From contig CAJTDE010000031.1 in NCBI GenBank assembly GCA_910574835.1, forward strand, positions 1 through 53,913: DNA of 53,913 nucleotides. The letters are read 5' to 3'. The notes below the pieces were generated by a model, which saw only the letters and a program-made list of their open reading frames with translations, had not been told where the DNA came from and did no database searches. Source of the DNA: Clostridia bacterium (GTDB lineage Bacteria; Bacillota; Clostridia; Lachnospirales; Lachnospiraceae). A program made the position numbers and the translations under genes. Below, piece after piece: positions 24,206 to 33,542 of the stretch; positions within the stretch are counted from its first letter, which is position 1; each line of letters opens with the position of its first letter.

Positions 24206-26545
24206 ATGGGAATGAGGGCAGACTTAATCAGGGAGATGTCTCCCCAGATCAGGAAGCTGTTCTATAATGACAGCCATTACTGCAGGGATGTGGAGACAAG
24301 AAAATATGACAGGTACATTGCGGATAACCCTAATAATGTCAAAGCATTAGAGGATGCAATGACAAATAAGGGCATCACACTTGTGGTTGCCCCCACAGGT
24401 TCAGGGAAAAGCAGGACACTGGCAGATGTGGCGAAAAAAGTAGTAAAGCAGGATAAGGACTGCAAGGTATTCATAGCACTTCCGACGGTGAACACAGTAC
24501 AGCAGACAGGGAATATCCCTGATGTCAGGGCCATGGTCGGCGGCGACATGTTCTATACCAGCAAAAAGATTACGGCGACCACTTATGAAAAACTGGACAA
24601 GGTACAGGACTATATCAGGAAGCAGAAGGCCCTTGGGGTTAAGGAAAGGTATGTGCTCATCCTTGACGAGTGCCATTTTCTGGTGACACAGCATAAGTTC
24701 AGGGAATATGCCATGAAAGGGATCATATCGGGCATTGAACAGAATTTTTATGACAGTGCGATACTGCTGACAGCCACACCAGCCCCCATGCCCCTTTTTC
24801 GGTGCGATAAGTGCATTGAGTTTGAGAGCGACAGCTATCGGCCTGTGATGGACAGGATTGAGATTGAGTTCGTGGATGATGTGGTTGAATATATAAAGGG
24901 AATAGATTTGGATCAATGCTTCCCATTTGTCAGGCTCAATAGCACAACACTCATTGGAGATTTGGTAAAAAATTACCTGCCATCCTATGGGGTACTCACA
25001 AGCGGGGAAAAGGACAGTGACCTGTATAATTCCATTGTAGACAGGGAGACAATCCAAAGCTCTCCGCTTAAGGGGATTCTTACTACCAGTGTTTCAGAGG
25101 TTGGAATCAATGTGACTTCCTATCCATCGAATTTGCAGATGATAGCGGCCTTTCCTGACTGGAACATGAGTGTTGACAGTATCGAGCAGTTCTTCAACAG
25201 GGCGAGGAGGACTGCCACATCCCACATTGAGTGTGCAAAGGTCATACTGCCGAAGTCAAAGGCAAATGAAGCATACCTTTTAGATGGGGAGGGAAATAAG
25301 ATATGCGAGTTCCATAATGTTGTGCTGGAGAATGGCATGGCGGTCATAAAAGATACCGCACAGATGGATGGTATCCCATGCGGAAAATATAAGGTGAAGT
25401 TGGATTTATACGGTGGAAAAGTGATAAGAAATTTATATATCAGATCCACGGAGAACAGCGGAGAGGCTACTTACGGCATGGATTCACAGCCTGTATTTTT
25501 TAACGGGGCAGGGTTCAGTCCTTTGATTGGTATTTTGAAATCAAATTACAGGGCTGCCAAAGAAGCAGCGGCCACCCTCCAGAGATATGCGGATGCCTTT
25601 GCAAAGGTAAGGGATGAAAACCAGAGGACAGGAAACTTGACCGATGATGAAATGGAGGGCTTGGAGCTGGATGACAATGAACTGATGGAGATTATGGCAC
25701 TTGCAGGCATTGAAGCCCAGAAAAGGCTGAAAGACTGCCTGAAATATGAGGATGGGGAAATCAGGGTAGATTACAGGCTCCTGTATATGGTGAGCTATGA
25801 CCAGTACCAGAGGCAGTACCTTTACCATGCAGACAGGCTGAAAGAGGAACTGGAAGCCAGAATGAAGGTCAGGGTTGATTTTGTGGAGACGGCGACAGGG
25901 AAAGAAAAAAGAGATTATGACAGGAATAACCTGTGGGAGGGGCTTGAATATGTGAGGCAGGAAGTGGTCTGTGAGGAAGCTTATTATGATGCAATCGTAA
26001 AGTGGGAAGAAAACAAATATACATTACCCACATCCCATCACAGCGGTAATATTGCAAGAATCAGGAGGACAGGGTATCTGGCAGAGATGATGAAAAGCCT
26101 TGAAAAACTGCATATGTCAAAGGAGAATATACTCTGTCTGATGATCAGCTCCAAATCGAAAGCAAAAGTAACAAAGTTCAAAAATGCTTATAACATGATT
26201 ATCTCCAACAGGATGCTTGAAAAATTTGACGGGATGGATGCAACGGCTATTCCCCTGTATCACAAAGGGATAAAAGATACCTTACAGGTAGCCATATATT
26301 GTTACTTAAAGCAGAAAGGGTGCGGATGCTACACCATCACAGATGCACTGGCAGGGGAGATAATAAGATTCTACAAAAAAACTTATCCGAAAGAATCCCT
26401 GTCTCTTAATGAAAAAGGAGCAGTGACTAGGGTTAAAAAAATGCTGAAAAACATGTACAAGTCCAAAGGGGCTGATGCAATCCGCAGCCAACTGAAAACC
26501 GAAGAAAAAGATATTTTTACGATTGAGAAATCAGATTTCAGATAA
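24206..26545 (+). CDS. Superfamily-2 DECH-box helicase
   Basis: The 779-residue protein has the helicase core in its first 350 residues: motif I APTGSGKS (about 62-69), motif II LDECHF (about 153), motif III TATPAP (about 188), motif V TTSVSEVGIN (about 293) and motif VI QFFNRARR (about 330). The remaining 430 residues are mostly helical and unfamiliar. The composition resembles replication-origin or phage DEAD/DEAH helicases more than RecG or UvrB. A CHC2-Toprim primase is encoded 41 bases downstream, so a helicase-primase pair for replication of the element is the simplest reading. Confidence 0.85.
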   Translation: MGMRADLIREMSPQIRKLFYNDSHYCRDVETRKYDRYIADNPNNVKALEDAMTNKGITLVVAPTGSGKSRTLADVAKKVVKQDKDCKVFIALPTVNTVQQTGNIPDVRAMVGGDMFYTSKKITATTYEKLDKVQDYIRKQKALGVKERYVLILDECHFLVTQHKFREYAMKGIISGIEQNFYDSAILLTATPAPMPLFRCDKCIEFESDSYRPVMDRIEIEFVDDVVEYIKGIDLDQCFPFVRLNSTTLIGDLVKNYLPSYGVLTSGEKDSDLYNSIVDRETIQSSPLKGILTTSVSEVGINVTSYPSNLQMIAAFPDWNMSVDSIEQFFNRARRTATSHIECAKVILPKSKANEAYLLDGEGNKICEFHNVVLENGMAVIKDTAQMDGIPCGKYKVKLDLYGGKVIRNLYIRSTENSGEATYGMDSQPVFFNGAGFSPLIGILKSNYRAAKEAAATLQRYADAFAKVRDENQRTGNLTDDEMEGLELDDNELMEIMALAGIEAQKRLKDCLKYEDGEIRVDYRLLYMVSYDQYQRQYLYHADRLKEELEARMKVRVDFVETATGKEKRDYDRNNLWEGLEYVRQEVVCEEAYYDAIVKWEENKYTLPTSHHSGNIARIRRTGYLAEMMKSLEKLHMSKENILCLMISSKSKAKVTKFKNAYNMIISNRMLEKFDGMDATAIPLYHKGIKDTLQVAIYCYLKQKGCGCYTITDALAGEIIRFYKKTYPKESLSLNEKGAVTRVKKMLKNMYKSKGADAIRSQLKTEEKDIFTIEKSDFR

Positions 26546-26586
26546 AAGAAAGGCAGAAAATTTGTTTAAAGGGAGGAAACTTATAT

Positions 26587-27786
26587 ATGATTGACAGAGA
26601 GACAATAAAGGCTGTGAAAGCAGTGGATATGAATATTATTTTTGATGAATTTAATTGGGAGAAAGACAGGTATGGCAGAGTCAGATGCCCACACCCTAAC
26701 CATAATGACAGCACACCGAGCTGTACATTTTCAGAATCAAGGAATACCTGTAAGTGCTTTGGATGCGGAGAGACTTTTGATACCATTGATCTATACCAGT
26801 GCTTGTGTGAAAAAGTCAATGGAAGAGTAGTGCCATTCTATAAAGCAGTAGAAGAAATCCTAAAGCTGGAGGATATAGCAAAGGGGAGCGGTGGTAATGT
26901 GGCGATAAATAACAGCAGTAGTCAGGCTTGTGGTTATCAGTTTGGCGGTAATAAGAGCAGTCAATCAAATGTGCAAGTTACTAATGGTAACAATATCACC
27001 CCTTATGAAATGATAGTAGGTAACAGCAAGCTACTTACAGGATATGAATTAAATTATCTCCATGACAGAGGGATAATGCTTTATGATTCCTATGTTTATG
27101 ATAAAAAAATCTATACAGCACAGAACATTGACAAAGCATTGCAGACAGAGACAGACCAGAATGAAATCAATCGGTTGAATGAGATAAAGGCTAGAGGCAC
27201 ATTTTATAAGGGGATTGCTCCCATCCTGAAAGCAAACAGAATCCAGATTAAGCATAATTATTGGGAGGGAGTGAACAGCATCATTTACCTTGTTGATTAT
27301 GAGGCTGATGATGAAGATGATTTGTGCCTTGACAAGTTTTATATGAATACAGAAAGACACATGGCGGTACAGAAAAGCCTTGACGGAAGCCATACAAAAA
27401 GGGCACTGGGAGCTTCTGATTTTAACTTCATCACACAGGAGCTGGGGTATAATAAGAACAACGATATTTATATCTGTGAGGGGATAGAAGATGCTTTATC
27501 CTGTGTTATGAATGGGATAAAAAGCATATCGCTCAACAGCATTGCAAACTTAAAATCCCTGATTCATTATCTATCAGAGGAACATGCTCTGCACTGTAAT
27601 GAGAGGTTTGTTATATGCTTTGACCATGATGGAGCTGGAAGAAAAGCGACAGAGGAATTAAAGGGATTCTTTGAAGCATACAACCAGAATCCGCCGAAGA
27701 ACCAGAAGTATGATTATGCGGCATTAGATTATCCACAAGAGTTCCATGATATAAATGATTACTGGAAATCAAGGGTGTTTGGATAG
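26587..27786 (+). CDS. DnaG-like primase with CHC2 zinc finger and Toprim domain
   Basis: The 399-residue protein starts with a CHC2 zinc ribbon: Cys-Pro-His with later His and the CKCFGCG pair at about residues 32-57, in the DnaG context TPSCTF...FDTIDL. A Toprim domain follows, with the glutamate in ICEGIEDALS (about 298) and the acidic pair in CFDHDGAG (about 345). Such proteins lay primers for replication of plasmids and phages. The linker between zinc ribbon and Toprim is asparagine/serine-rich. It is shorter than DnaG and lacks a helicase-binding C-terminus. Confidence 0.88.
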   Translation: MIDRETIKAVKAVDMNIIFDEFNWEKDRYGRVRCPHPNHNDSTPSCTFSESRNTCKCFGCGETFDTIDLYQCLCEKVNGRVVPFYKAVEEILKLEDIAKGSGGNVAINNSSSQACGYQFGGNKSSQSNVQVTNGNNITPYEMIVGNSKLLTGYELNYLHDRGIMLYDSYVYDKKIYTAQNIDKALQTETDQNEINRLNEIKARGTFYKGIAPILKANRIQIKHNYWEGVNSIIYLVDYEADDEDDLCLDKFYMNTERHMAVQKSLDGSHTKRALGASDFNFITQELGYNKNNDIYICEGIEDALSCVMNGIKSISLNSIANLKSLIHYLSEEHALHCNERFVICFDHDGAGRKATEELKGFFEAYNQNPPKNQKYDYAALDYPQEFHDINDYWKSRVFG

Positions 27787-27815
27787 AAAACAACACTTTT
27801 TAATTGGAAAAAATA

Positions 27816-27951
27816 TGCCTCTTAAAAAGAAAAAGATAGGTAGCATATAGATGGAAAGTGATTCACTCGGTAAAAAAGACTTCATAGACTTTTTTCAACG
27901 AATGTTTTTCTCTATTGATACTGTAAACCCACTTTTTCTTTTTTAGGGGCA
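27816..27951 (-). repeat. Interspersed hairpin element, copy B
   Basis: TGCCTCTTAAAAAGAAAAAG at the left pairs with CTTTTTCTTTTTTAGGGGCA at the right. The first 70 bases match the reverse complement of copy A closely, so B is inverted relative to A. The inner stem AAAAAAG/CTTTTTT is kept. It lies 29 bases after the primase stop, and no dyad accompanies it. Confidence 0.75.
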
Positions 27952-28145
27952 TATTTTCTTTTTATTATATTTTTTTTCTTTCTGTCTATAATCTAAGGTC
28001 AATAAAAATAAGGGTGGAAGTCCTTAAAACAGGTTAAGACAGTAAAAAGACAGGTTGCAGTTTTACAGGTTTACATTGACAGGTTGCTAAAGGTGATGGC
28101 ATGAGCCAGATATTTTATGTGCAAAGCACAGGAAGGAGAAATTTT
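27952..28145 (+). other. Leader with short repeats before the DUF5688 gene
   Basis: TGTC-TATAAT at 27985-27994 resembles the promoter-like TGTC-TATAAT at 34912-34921, both just outside a hairpin element. Downstream, ACAGGTT occurs four times within 45 bases, twice as GACAGGTTGC (about 28050-28087). No known RNA is recognised. Together with the end of the primase-side gap this covers 27787-28145. Confidence 0.45.
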
Positions 28146-29117
28146 ATGCAGGGAAAAGATTCTAAAGAAAGGGATTGTATGTCATTTGATGGATTCTGTA
28201 TATCTGTCAGGATCGACATACAAAGGAGGCTTGGCGACAGCTTCCTTGTTTATTTGAACGATGTCACCAAAAACAATGATACAAAGCTGAAAGCCTTAGT
28301 CATTACGGAGCAGGATACAAACCTGCACCCCAACATTTACATGGAGGGATTCTATGACAGGTACAGGGATGGGGATTCCCTTGTTGAAATTGAAGAAGCC
28401 ATACTGCTGGTCTATCAGAAAAGCAGAATGGGGAAAAGGTTTGATGCTTCCCTTTTCACAAACTGGAAGAAAGTGAAAGAGAGGATCATATTCAGGCTTG
28501 TCAATTTCGACAGGAACAGGGAGCTTCTGAGTGATATTCCCCACAGGAAATTCCTTGACCTTGCCATTGTGTATGAATGTTTTCTGGGGGTGAATGATGG
28601 GGGCGGTGCATCCATACTTATCCATAACAGCCATCTGGATTTATGGAAAGTAACAGAGGATGAACTGCATACCACAGCTTTCAGGAACACCCCTGAACTG
28701 ATGGGGTGCAGCTTCCTGAATATGAAAGAAGTGCTCCAGAAGCTTATGGACAGTGAAGGGGAAAAGGAACTGCTGGAAGGCCTGTGGGGAGTGGAAGAAG
28801 CAGATGACAACAGATTCCCCATGTATGTGCTGACCAACAGATACAAGATCCATGGGAGTGGATGTATCCTTTACAAAAACCTCCTGAAAAAGATTTCGGA
28901 GGAATGGGGCTGTGACATCTGCATCATCCCTAGCAGTGTGCATGAAACTATACTGATGCCGATGGATAAAGTGGAAAGCTATGGGGGAATGTCACAGATG
29001 ATCTGTGAGGCCAACAGAACGGCGGTCATGCCCGATGAAATCCTTTCAGACCATCCATACCTGTTTGTCAGGGAGACAGGGAAAATCACAATGCAGGAGG
29101 GGATGGACTATGAATAA
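28146..29117 (+). CDS. DUF5688-family protein
   Basis: The 323-residue protein has the DUF5688 pattern: a K-A-L-V-I segment followed by NLHPNIYMEGFYDRYRDGDSL and an EIEEAILLVY helix, then mixed alpha/beta to the C-terminal MYVLTNRYKIHGSGCILY. The family is common in Lachnospiraceae mobile DNA and has no established function. ATG 28146 is chosen because GGAAGGAG precedes it with the same spacing as the DUF262 gene downstream; an upstream ATG at 28101 lacks a site. The stop overlaps the SSB start by eight bases. Confidence 0.75.
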   Translation: MQGKDSKERDCMSFDGFCISVRIDIQRRLGDSFLVYLNDVTKNNDTKLKALVITEQDTNLHPNIYMEGFYDRYRDGDSLVEIEEAILLVYQKSRMGKRFDASLFTNWKKVKERIIFRLVNFDRNRELLSDIPHRKFLDLAIVYECFLGVNDGGGASILIHNSHLDLWKVTEDELHTTAFRNTPELMGCSFLNMKEVLQKLMDSEGEKELLEGLWGVEEADDNRFPMYVLTNRYKIHGSGCILYKNLLKKISEEWGCDICIIPSSVHETILMPMDKVESYGGMSQMICEANRTAVMPDEILSDHPYLFVRETGKITMQEGMDYE

Positions 29118-29517
29118 GGTAATCTTAAAAGGCAGATTAACAAGGGATCCCGATGTGCGGTATACAACCAGCAGCGAGCCTGTCTGCATAGCAAGGTTTA
29201 CACTTGCCGTTGAGGACAGGGAGAGGGCAAAAGGAGAAGATGGCAATTATCCAGCGAATTTCATCCCCTGCATATGCATGGGGAAGCTGGGGGAGATTGC
29301 GGAAGCAAACCTCTGTAAAGGCAAGGAGATTCTTCTCTGCGGAAAGATGCAGAGTGGAAGCTACGAAAACAAAGAGGGGAAGAAAGTCTATACCCTTGAA
29401 TGTTTCGTAAAGGAGATCGAATACTGTGGCAGAAAGGAAGATTCCCCTATGCCCTATGATGGTCAGGGATTTATGAACATCCCCGATGATTTGGATGAGG
29501 AACTGCCTTTCAGATAG
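29110..29517 (+). CDS. ssb: Single-stranded DNA-binding protein
   Basis: This 135-residue protein is an SSB: it begins MNKVILKGRLTRDPDVRYT, keeps the OB-fold core ending in GKKVYTLECFVKEIEYCG and finishes with an acidic tip DDLDEELPFR, like the DDxxPF tip that recruits replication proteins. One extra arginine follows the usual final phenylalanine. It coats single-stranded DNA during replication or transfer. The start at 29110 overlaps DUF5688, showing co-translation. It is distinct from the chromosomal SSB by length, as usual for plasmid copies. Confidence 0.93.
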   Translation: MNKVILKGRLTRDPDVRYTTSSEPVCIARFTLAVEDRERAKGEDGNYPANFIPCICMGKLGEIAEANLCKGKEILLCGKMQSGSYENKEGKKVYTLECFVKEIEYCGRKEDSPMPYDGQGFMNIPDDLDEELPFR

Positions 29518-29622
29518 GCAGTGCATTACAACTATATAGGATATTTACAGGAATGGGAGCGGTGCTGTGATACTGTCACAGGCATTGGTTCCATATTTTT
29601 ATTTTCGGAAGGAGAAATTTTT

Positions 29623-31017
29623 ATGAACAGGACAAAATTATCATGGACAGTCGCAAACATAGAGAAGATGCACAAGGACAAGAAGGTGCTTTCCTTTGAC
29701 CACCCGATACAGCGAAAATCGGAGATTTGGACAAATGCACAGAAATCGCTTCTTATCCATTCCATGCTTGCCAACTACCCTGTGCCCAACATTTATGTGC
29801 TTCGGGAGGACAGCGAGCAGGTGGATGAAAAGAAGAAGCCCATCTTTAATTATTATGTTATGGACGGCAAGCAGAGGCTCACAAGCACACTGTCTTATAT
29901 CTGGGGAGATTTTCCCTTGGATGATAATATTCCTAACATTATTGTTGAGGACACAGAGTATCCGATTGCTGGGAAGTATTTCTGTGATTTGGAAGAGCCT
30001 GTGCAGTATGAAATCAAAAGATACAAGTTTGAAATCATTGCATTTGAGGACTGCGGCAATCGGGAGATAGAGGAAATCTTCTTCCGACTGAACAACAGCA
30101 CGGCACTCACAAAATCACAGATTGCGAAGGCTAAGATTGGTGTGGAGCTGGCAGGGATTGTCAGCGAGATTCTGGAATCCAGATTCTTTTCGGTGAGCTG
30201 CAGCTTTACAGGGGCACAGTTAAAAGCAAGCGATGACCAGAGATGCCTGTTACAGGCTATGATGCTCCTTGACACCAACTATGTGAGTGGTTTTGAACTG
30301 AAAGATTTTTCGGAAAATTCCATTTTGGAATATTCGGAAAGCATAAGGGAGAGCTACAGTGATAAGCAGATTGTCACACTCAGGTCTGCAATCGAATACC
30401 TGACGGATGCCTTTCCTGAAAAGAACAAACAGCTTAAGAAGATTAACATCCCCATGCTGATTTACCTTGCTGATGTGGCAATGGATGCAGGGATAGTAAA
30501 GCCTATGTATCTGCGGCAGTGGTGGGAGTTCTTCACAGAGGAAGATTCCCTGTTTGAGGACTACAAGCTGTTCTGCTCAACAGGCTCCACGAAATTGGAA
30601 AAGGTCAACGGGAGACTGGCGGTTATGGTTAAGAGCTTCTGCCTCTACCATGAGATTGAGATTCCAGAAGAACTGAAAGACATGGTGGCGGAAGTGGAGG
30701 AAAAGATTGCCCTTATAAAAGAAGAAAGGGAAAAGGAATCTTCATTGGAAGCTGATCCTGTGCTGGAAGAAAAGGAGGGCGGCGATGCCCCTGATGCGGA
30801 AAATACAGAGCAGGAGGAAGAACAGCCATTATTGGAACAGGAAGAATCTGATCCAGAGGAACAGGGAGAAATATCTGTTGTTCAGAAGTGTGCAGATGCT
30901 CCCATAGCACAGGAGGATACCCCTGAAATTCAGGAAGAAGATGCAGGGCATTGTAAAGATGGCCCTGAACCTCCCGAAACAGGGGAAGGTGGTCTTCCTG
31001 TGGATGCAGAGGAATGA
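29623..31017 (+). CDS. DUF262 (ParB/GmrS-like) protein with acidic tail
   Basis: The N-terminal 200 residues match DUF262: HPIQRKSEIWTNAQKSLLIHSML and the nucleotide-binding signature MDGKQRLTS near residue 88, then EIFFRLNNSTALT. DUF262 is the nucleotide-driven half of GmrSD type-IV restriction enzymes and of other ParB-like nucleases. No DUF1524 HNH nuclease motif is visible in the rest, and the last 90 residues are almost entirely Glu, Asp and Pro, probably disordered. It could be a DNA-damage or anti-phage regulator of the island, or a partition-related protein. ATG 29623 follows GGAAGGAG. Confidence 0.8.
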   Translation: MNRTKLSWTVANIEKMHKDKKVLSFDHPIQRKSEIWTNAQKSLLIHSMLANYPVPNIYVLREDSEQVDEKKKPIFNYYVMDGKQRLTSTLSYIWGDFPLDDNIPNIIVEDTEYPIAGKYFCDLEEPVQYEIKRYKFEIIAFEDCGNREIEEIFFRLNNSTALTKSQIAKAKIGVELAGIVSEILESRFFSVSCSFTGAQLKASDDQRCLLQAMMLLDTNYVSGFELKDFSENSILEYSESIRESYSDKQIVTLRSAIEYLTDAFPEKNKQLKKINIPMLIYLADVAMDAGIVKPMYLRQWWEFFTEEDSLFEDYKLFCSTGSTKLEKVNGRLAVMVKSFCLYHEIEIPEELKDMVAEVEEKIALIKEEREKESSLEADPVLEEKEGGDAPDAENTEQEEEQPLLEQEESDPEEQGEISVVQKCADAPIAQEDTPEIQEEDAGHCKDGPEPPETGEGGLPVDAEE

Positions 31018-31074
31018 TACAGCCTGCATAAAAATTTCATATAGAGGCGTGGCGGTTATATGAGCCACAGGACA

Positions 31075-31098
31075 GGGGCAGGCAGGAATGTCTGCCCC
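31075..31098 (+). terminator. Hairpin between the DUF262 gene and the next gene
   Basis: GGGGCAG and CTGCCCC pair perfectly around a ten-base loop and are followed by TTTAT. This is a weak intrinsic terminator or attenuator 30 bases before the start at 31127. Confidence 0.5.
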
Positions 31099-31126
31099 TT
31101 TATCAAAGGAAAGGATGGTAGTTCAT

Positions 31127-31690
31127 ATGAAGACATTGGCTGACTATGTGGAGATAATCGAAAACAACATGGAGTGTGTAATCCTGAAAGTGAAGCCTGA
31201 CAGCAGGATGGCCCTTATCGCTCTGGGATGCTTCAATGGCAATGAAGAGATGATCAGGCTCACAAAAGGGGAGACACAGACCTGCACCCTGTTCTACAAA
31301 GATGGGGGTATCTCTTCATGGAGCTGGGGGAGCAGGGGGCATACCCTTGTATCTGACAGCACCTCTAAATGCGGAGAGATGGTCCAGCACTGTCTGGAGG
31401 AGGATTTCGACATCTGCATGGCTGGAAGCAGGAAGGACATCGAGATGACACTCCATATCAGAAAGATTGGAGACAGCACAGGCATGGTGATGGTCTATAA
31501 ACTGATGTGGTTCAGAGAGGATAACATCTGCATCCACAAGAATGGCCGATACCTTATGCACATGGACAGTCTGGAGAAAGCGAAGGACTATGTATACAAC
31601 AGGATTGAATTTGTGGATGAGGAGCAGTCTGTCGCTGGGACTGGGTGTCAGGTGCTTGAGATCACAGGATTCAGGATACAGAAAGGGTAA
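31127..31690 (+). CDS. Unrecognised 187-residue protein
   Basis: I do not recognise the family. The protein is mixed alpha/beta without membrane segments, contains a serine/tryptophan/glycine patch (ISSWSWGSRGH) and five cysteines that do not form a metal pattern. ATG 31127 follows AAAGGATGG, as in the J-domain gene downstream. It lies in the same transcript as radC (11 bases away), so a role in DNA upkeep of the island is possible but unproven. Confidence 0.65.
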   Translation: MKTLADYVEIIENNMECVILKVKPDSRMALIALGCFNGNEEMIRLTKGETQTCTLFYKDGGISSWSWGSRGHTLVSDSTSKCGEMVQHCLEEDFDICMAGSRKDIEMTLHIRKIGDSTGMVMVYKLMWFREDNICIHKNGRYLMHMDSLEKAKDYVYNRIEFVDEEQSVAGTGCQVLEITGFRIQKG

Positions 31691-31701
31691 GGGATTGTAA
31701 T

Positions 31702-32166
31702 ATGCAGATCAACTTCTATGAAGCCAGACTGTCCGAAGATGACAGGACAATGCTGGTAAAGGAAAAAGGGGTGGATTATGAGGAGGGGAAACTGAACAGC
31801 CCAAAAGGCATTGCAATGATGATGCGGAAGCTCCTGAACATGGGGCAGATGGCGGAGGAGCACTGTTACATGATCGCCATGAACAGCTCCTGCAAGGTCC
31901 TTGGGATATTCCTTATCTCCAAAGGGACAGTGAATGTCAGCCTTATCTCACCGAGGGAGGTCTATATCAGGGCATTGCTTTCAGGGGCGGTGCAGATCGT
32001 CCTCTGCCATAACCACCCGTCAGGATGTGCCGTGCCGAGTGAATCAGATATGGAGGCAACAAAAAAGGTTAAGGAAGCTGGGAAACTGATGGGCATAGCC
32101 CTTGCGGACCATATCATCATTGGGGGCGATTCCTATTTGAGCTTTAAAGAAGCAGAGATATTGTGA
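31702..32166 (+). CDS. radC: RadC-like JAB/MPN-domain protein
   Basis: The 154-residue protein consists of the JAB1/MPN metalloprotease-like RadC domain: the HNHPSG motif near residue 100 followed by PSESD, with the glutamate-containing strand earlier. RadC domains are found in many plasmids and mobile islands; a DNA-repair role is traditional but poorly proven. It lacks the N-terminal helix-hairpin-helix of chromosomal RadC, as plasmid versions do. It is followed by the J-domain gene 14 bases later. Confidence 0.88.
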   Translation: MQINFYEARLSEDDRTMLVKEKGVDYEEGKLNSPKGIAMMMRKLLNMGQMAEEHCYMIAMNSSCKVLGIFLISKGTVNVSLISPREVYIRALLSGAVQIVLCHNHPSGCAVPSESDMEATKKVKEAGKLMGIALADHIIIGGDSYLSFKEAEIL

Positions 32167-32180
32167 AAGGATGGTGCTTT

Positions 32181-32693
32181 ATGAAATGGTTCAAAGATGT
32201 TAAATCGTTGGAGGAACTGCGGAAGCTGTACAGGAGGCTTGTTGTGGAGCATCATCCTGATAACGGCGGTTCAGAGGATATCATCAAAGAAGTCAATGCA
32301 GAGTATGACATTTTGTTCAAGAGACTGAAAAGTGATTTTGAGCATAAGGACACATACAAAGATGCAACCGACAAGCAGAAGCAGGCCTATGACTGGCAGA
32401 AAGACAAGTTGATCAGGGAAAAGGTCATGCAGCTTGCAAGGTTTGAAGGGATCAAGGTGGAGATTATTGGTGTCTGGATATGGGTGTCCAACTGCTATGC
32501 CTACCGAAAGGAACTGAAAGAGTTAGGGTTCCACTGGGCAAGGCAGAAGCAGATGTGGTATCTGCATTTTGACGATTTCCATAAGTTCAGCTCAAAACCT
32601 GCTTCCATGAGCTATATCAGGGAAAAATATGGCTGTGTGGAAGTCAGGTTTAAAAAAGACACAGAGGAAAAGAAGAAACTTGCAAAAGTATAA
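32181..32693 (+). CDS. J-domain (DnaJ-like) protein
   Basis: Residues 1-60 form a J-domain with the HPD motif in VVEHHPDNGGSEDIIKEVN, which stimulates the ATPase of DnaK-type chaperones. The remaining hundred residues have a KELKELGFHWARQKQMWYLHF segment typical of plasmid-borne J-domain proteins. Phage and plasmid J-proteins remodel replication complexes. ATG 32181 follows AAAGGATGG; a frame extension upstream overlaps radC. The combination with SSB, primase and helicase supports a replication role. Confidence 0.83.
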   Translation: MKWFKDVKSLEELRKLYRRLVVEHHPDNGGSEDIIKEVNAEYDILFKRLKSDFEHKDTYKDATDKQKQAYDWQKDKLIREKVMQLARFEGIKVEIIGVWIWVSNCYAYRKELKELGFHWARQKQMWYLHFDDFHKFSSKPASMSYIREKYGCVEVRFKKDTEEKKKLAKV

Positions 32694-32713
32694 AGGAAAA
32701 GAGGTAGATGTTT

Positions 32714-33142
32714 ATGATGGATTTAAAGACTGCCAGCCCACAGGAGATTGCGAAATATTTCTCCCGTGAAGTGAACAACATGTTTTTTAAGCCTGATAAG
32801 ATCGCAGGGGAACAGAGGGATTCCAGACAGATGGAGGATTTGGACATCTGCTGGATAAAGGTAATATCTGACAGCAGATACAGGACAGATTTGAGGAATG
32901 AAGCATCCGCAAAAACAGGCAGACAGCTTGCGGAGATTCCCTTTGTCCAGAAGAAGATGGAATCTGTCAGCAATGAGAAGATGGAAAAGGTGGCAAAGGA
33001 GATGGCGATGGACCACAGGACTTTGCAGCAGACTTTTTCAGGGCTTGTGTTCTACCATTTTCTACAGTCCTGTGATAAGGAAGAATCTGAAGAGCTTATT
33101 GCGGTTATGGGTGAATCCTTTTACAGGTTGCCCCTGATCTGA
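32714..33142 (+). CDS. Unrecognised small helical protein
   Basis: The roughly 142-residue protein is charged and helical without a domain I recognise. It has no cysteine pattern or membrane segment. Two in-frame ATGs (32708 and 32714) are possible; the later has the better distance from the GAGG ribosome site. It is the next member of the 28146-34502 gene row. Confidence 0.6.
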   Translation: MMDLKTASPQEIAKYFSREVNNMFFKPDKIAGEQRDSRQMEDLDICWIKVISDSRYRTDLRNEASAKTGRQLAEIPFVQKKMESVSNEKMEKVAKEMAMDHRTLQQTFSGLVFYHFLQSCDKEESEELIAVMGESFYRLPLI

Positions 33143-33159
33143 AAGGAGAATGATGTTTT

Positions 33160-33429
33160 ATGGGAATTGATTTAAACGAAATCAGGAAGCATGTGGAGCT
33201 ATATTTTAAAGAGCATCTTCCTAAATATACAGTATTGGAGATTAGGCAGAAATCTTATCATCCAGCGGACAATTATCTTTGGATGGTATCGGCAAAGAAA
33301 GAGGATGGCACTTATGCGGTGTGGACTGCATGGAATGAATCAAGCCAGAGCCTTAACTTTGGGCATTATAACCTGAAATCCATAGAGGACTGTGAAAAGG
33401 TGTTTGAAGAATTTTATTTTAAAGGATAG
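33160..33429 (+). CDS. Unrecognised 89-residue protein
   Basis: A small acidic protein, probably one compact alpha/beta domain (YTVLEIRQKSYHPADNYLWMVSAKKEDGTY...). The family is not recognised. AAAGGAG precedes ATG 33160. It lies 17 bases after the preceding gene and probably shares its transcript. Confidence 0.6.
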   Translation: MGIDLNEIRKHVELYFKEHLPKYTVLEIRQKSYHPADNYLWMVSAKKEDGTYAVWTAWNESSQSLNFGHYNLKSIEDCEKVFEEFYFKG

Positions 33430-33542
33430 GAACAGGGGAACTCTGGCTTTCGGGCTGGGGTTCCTTAATATCCCCTGTCAGACCTTGAAATCAACGGGGT
33501 TTGATAGTATACTAAAAGAAGCAGAGGGAAGGAATCGTAAGG

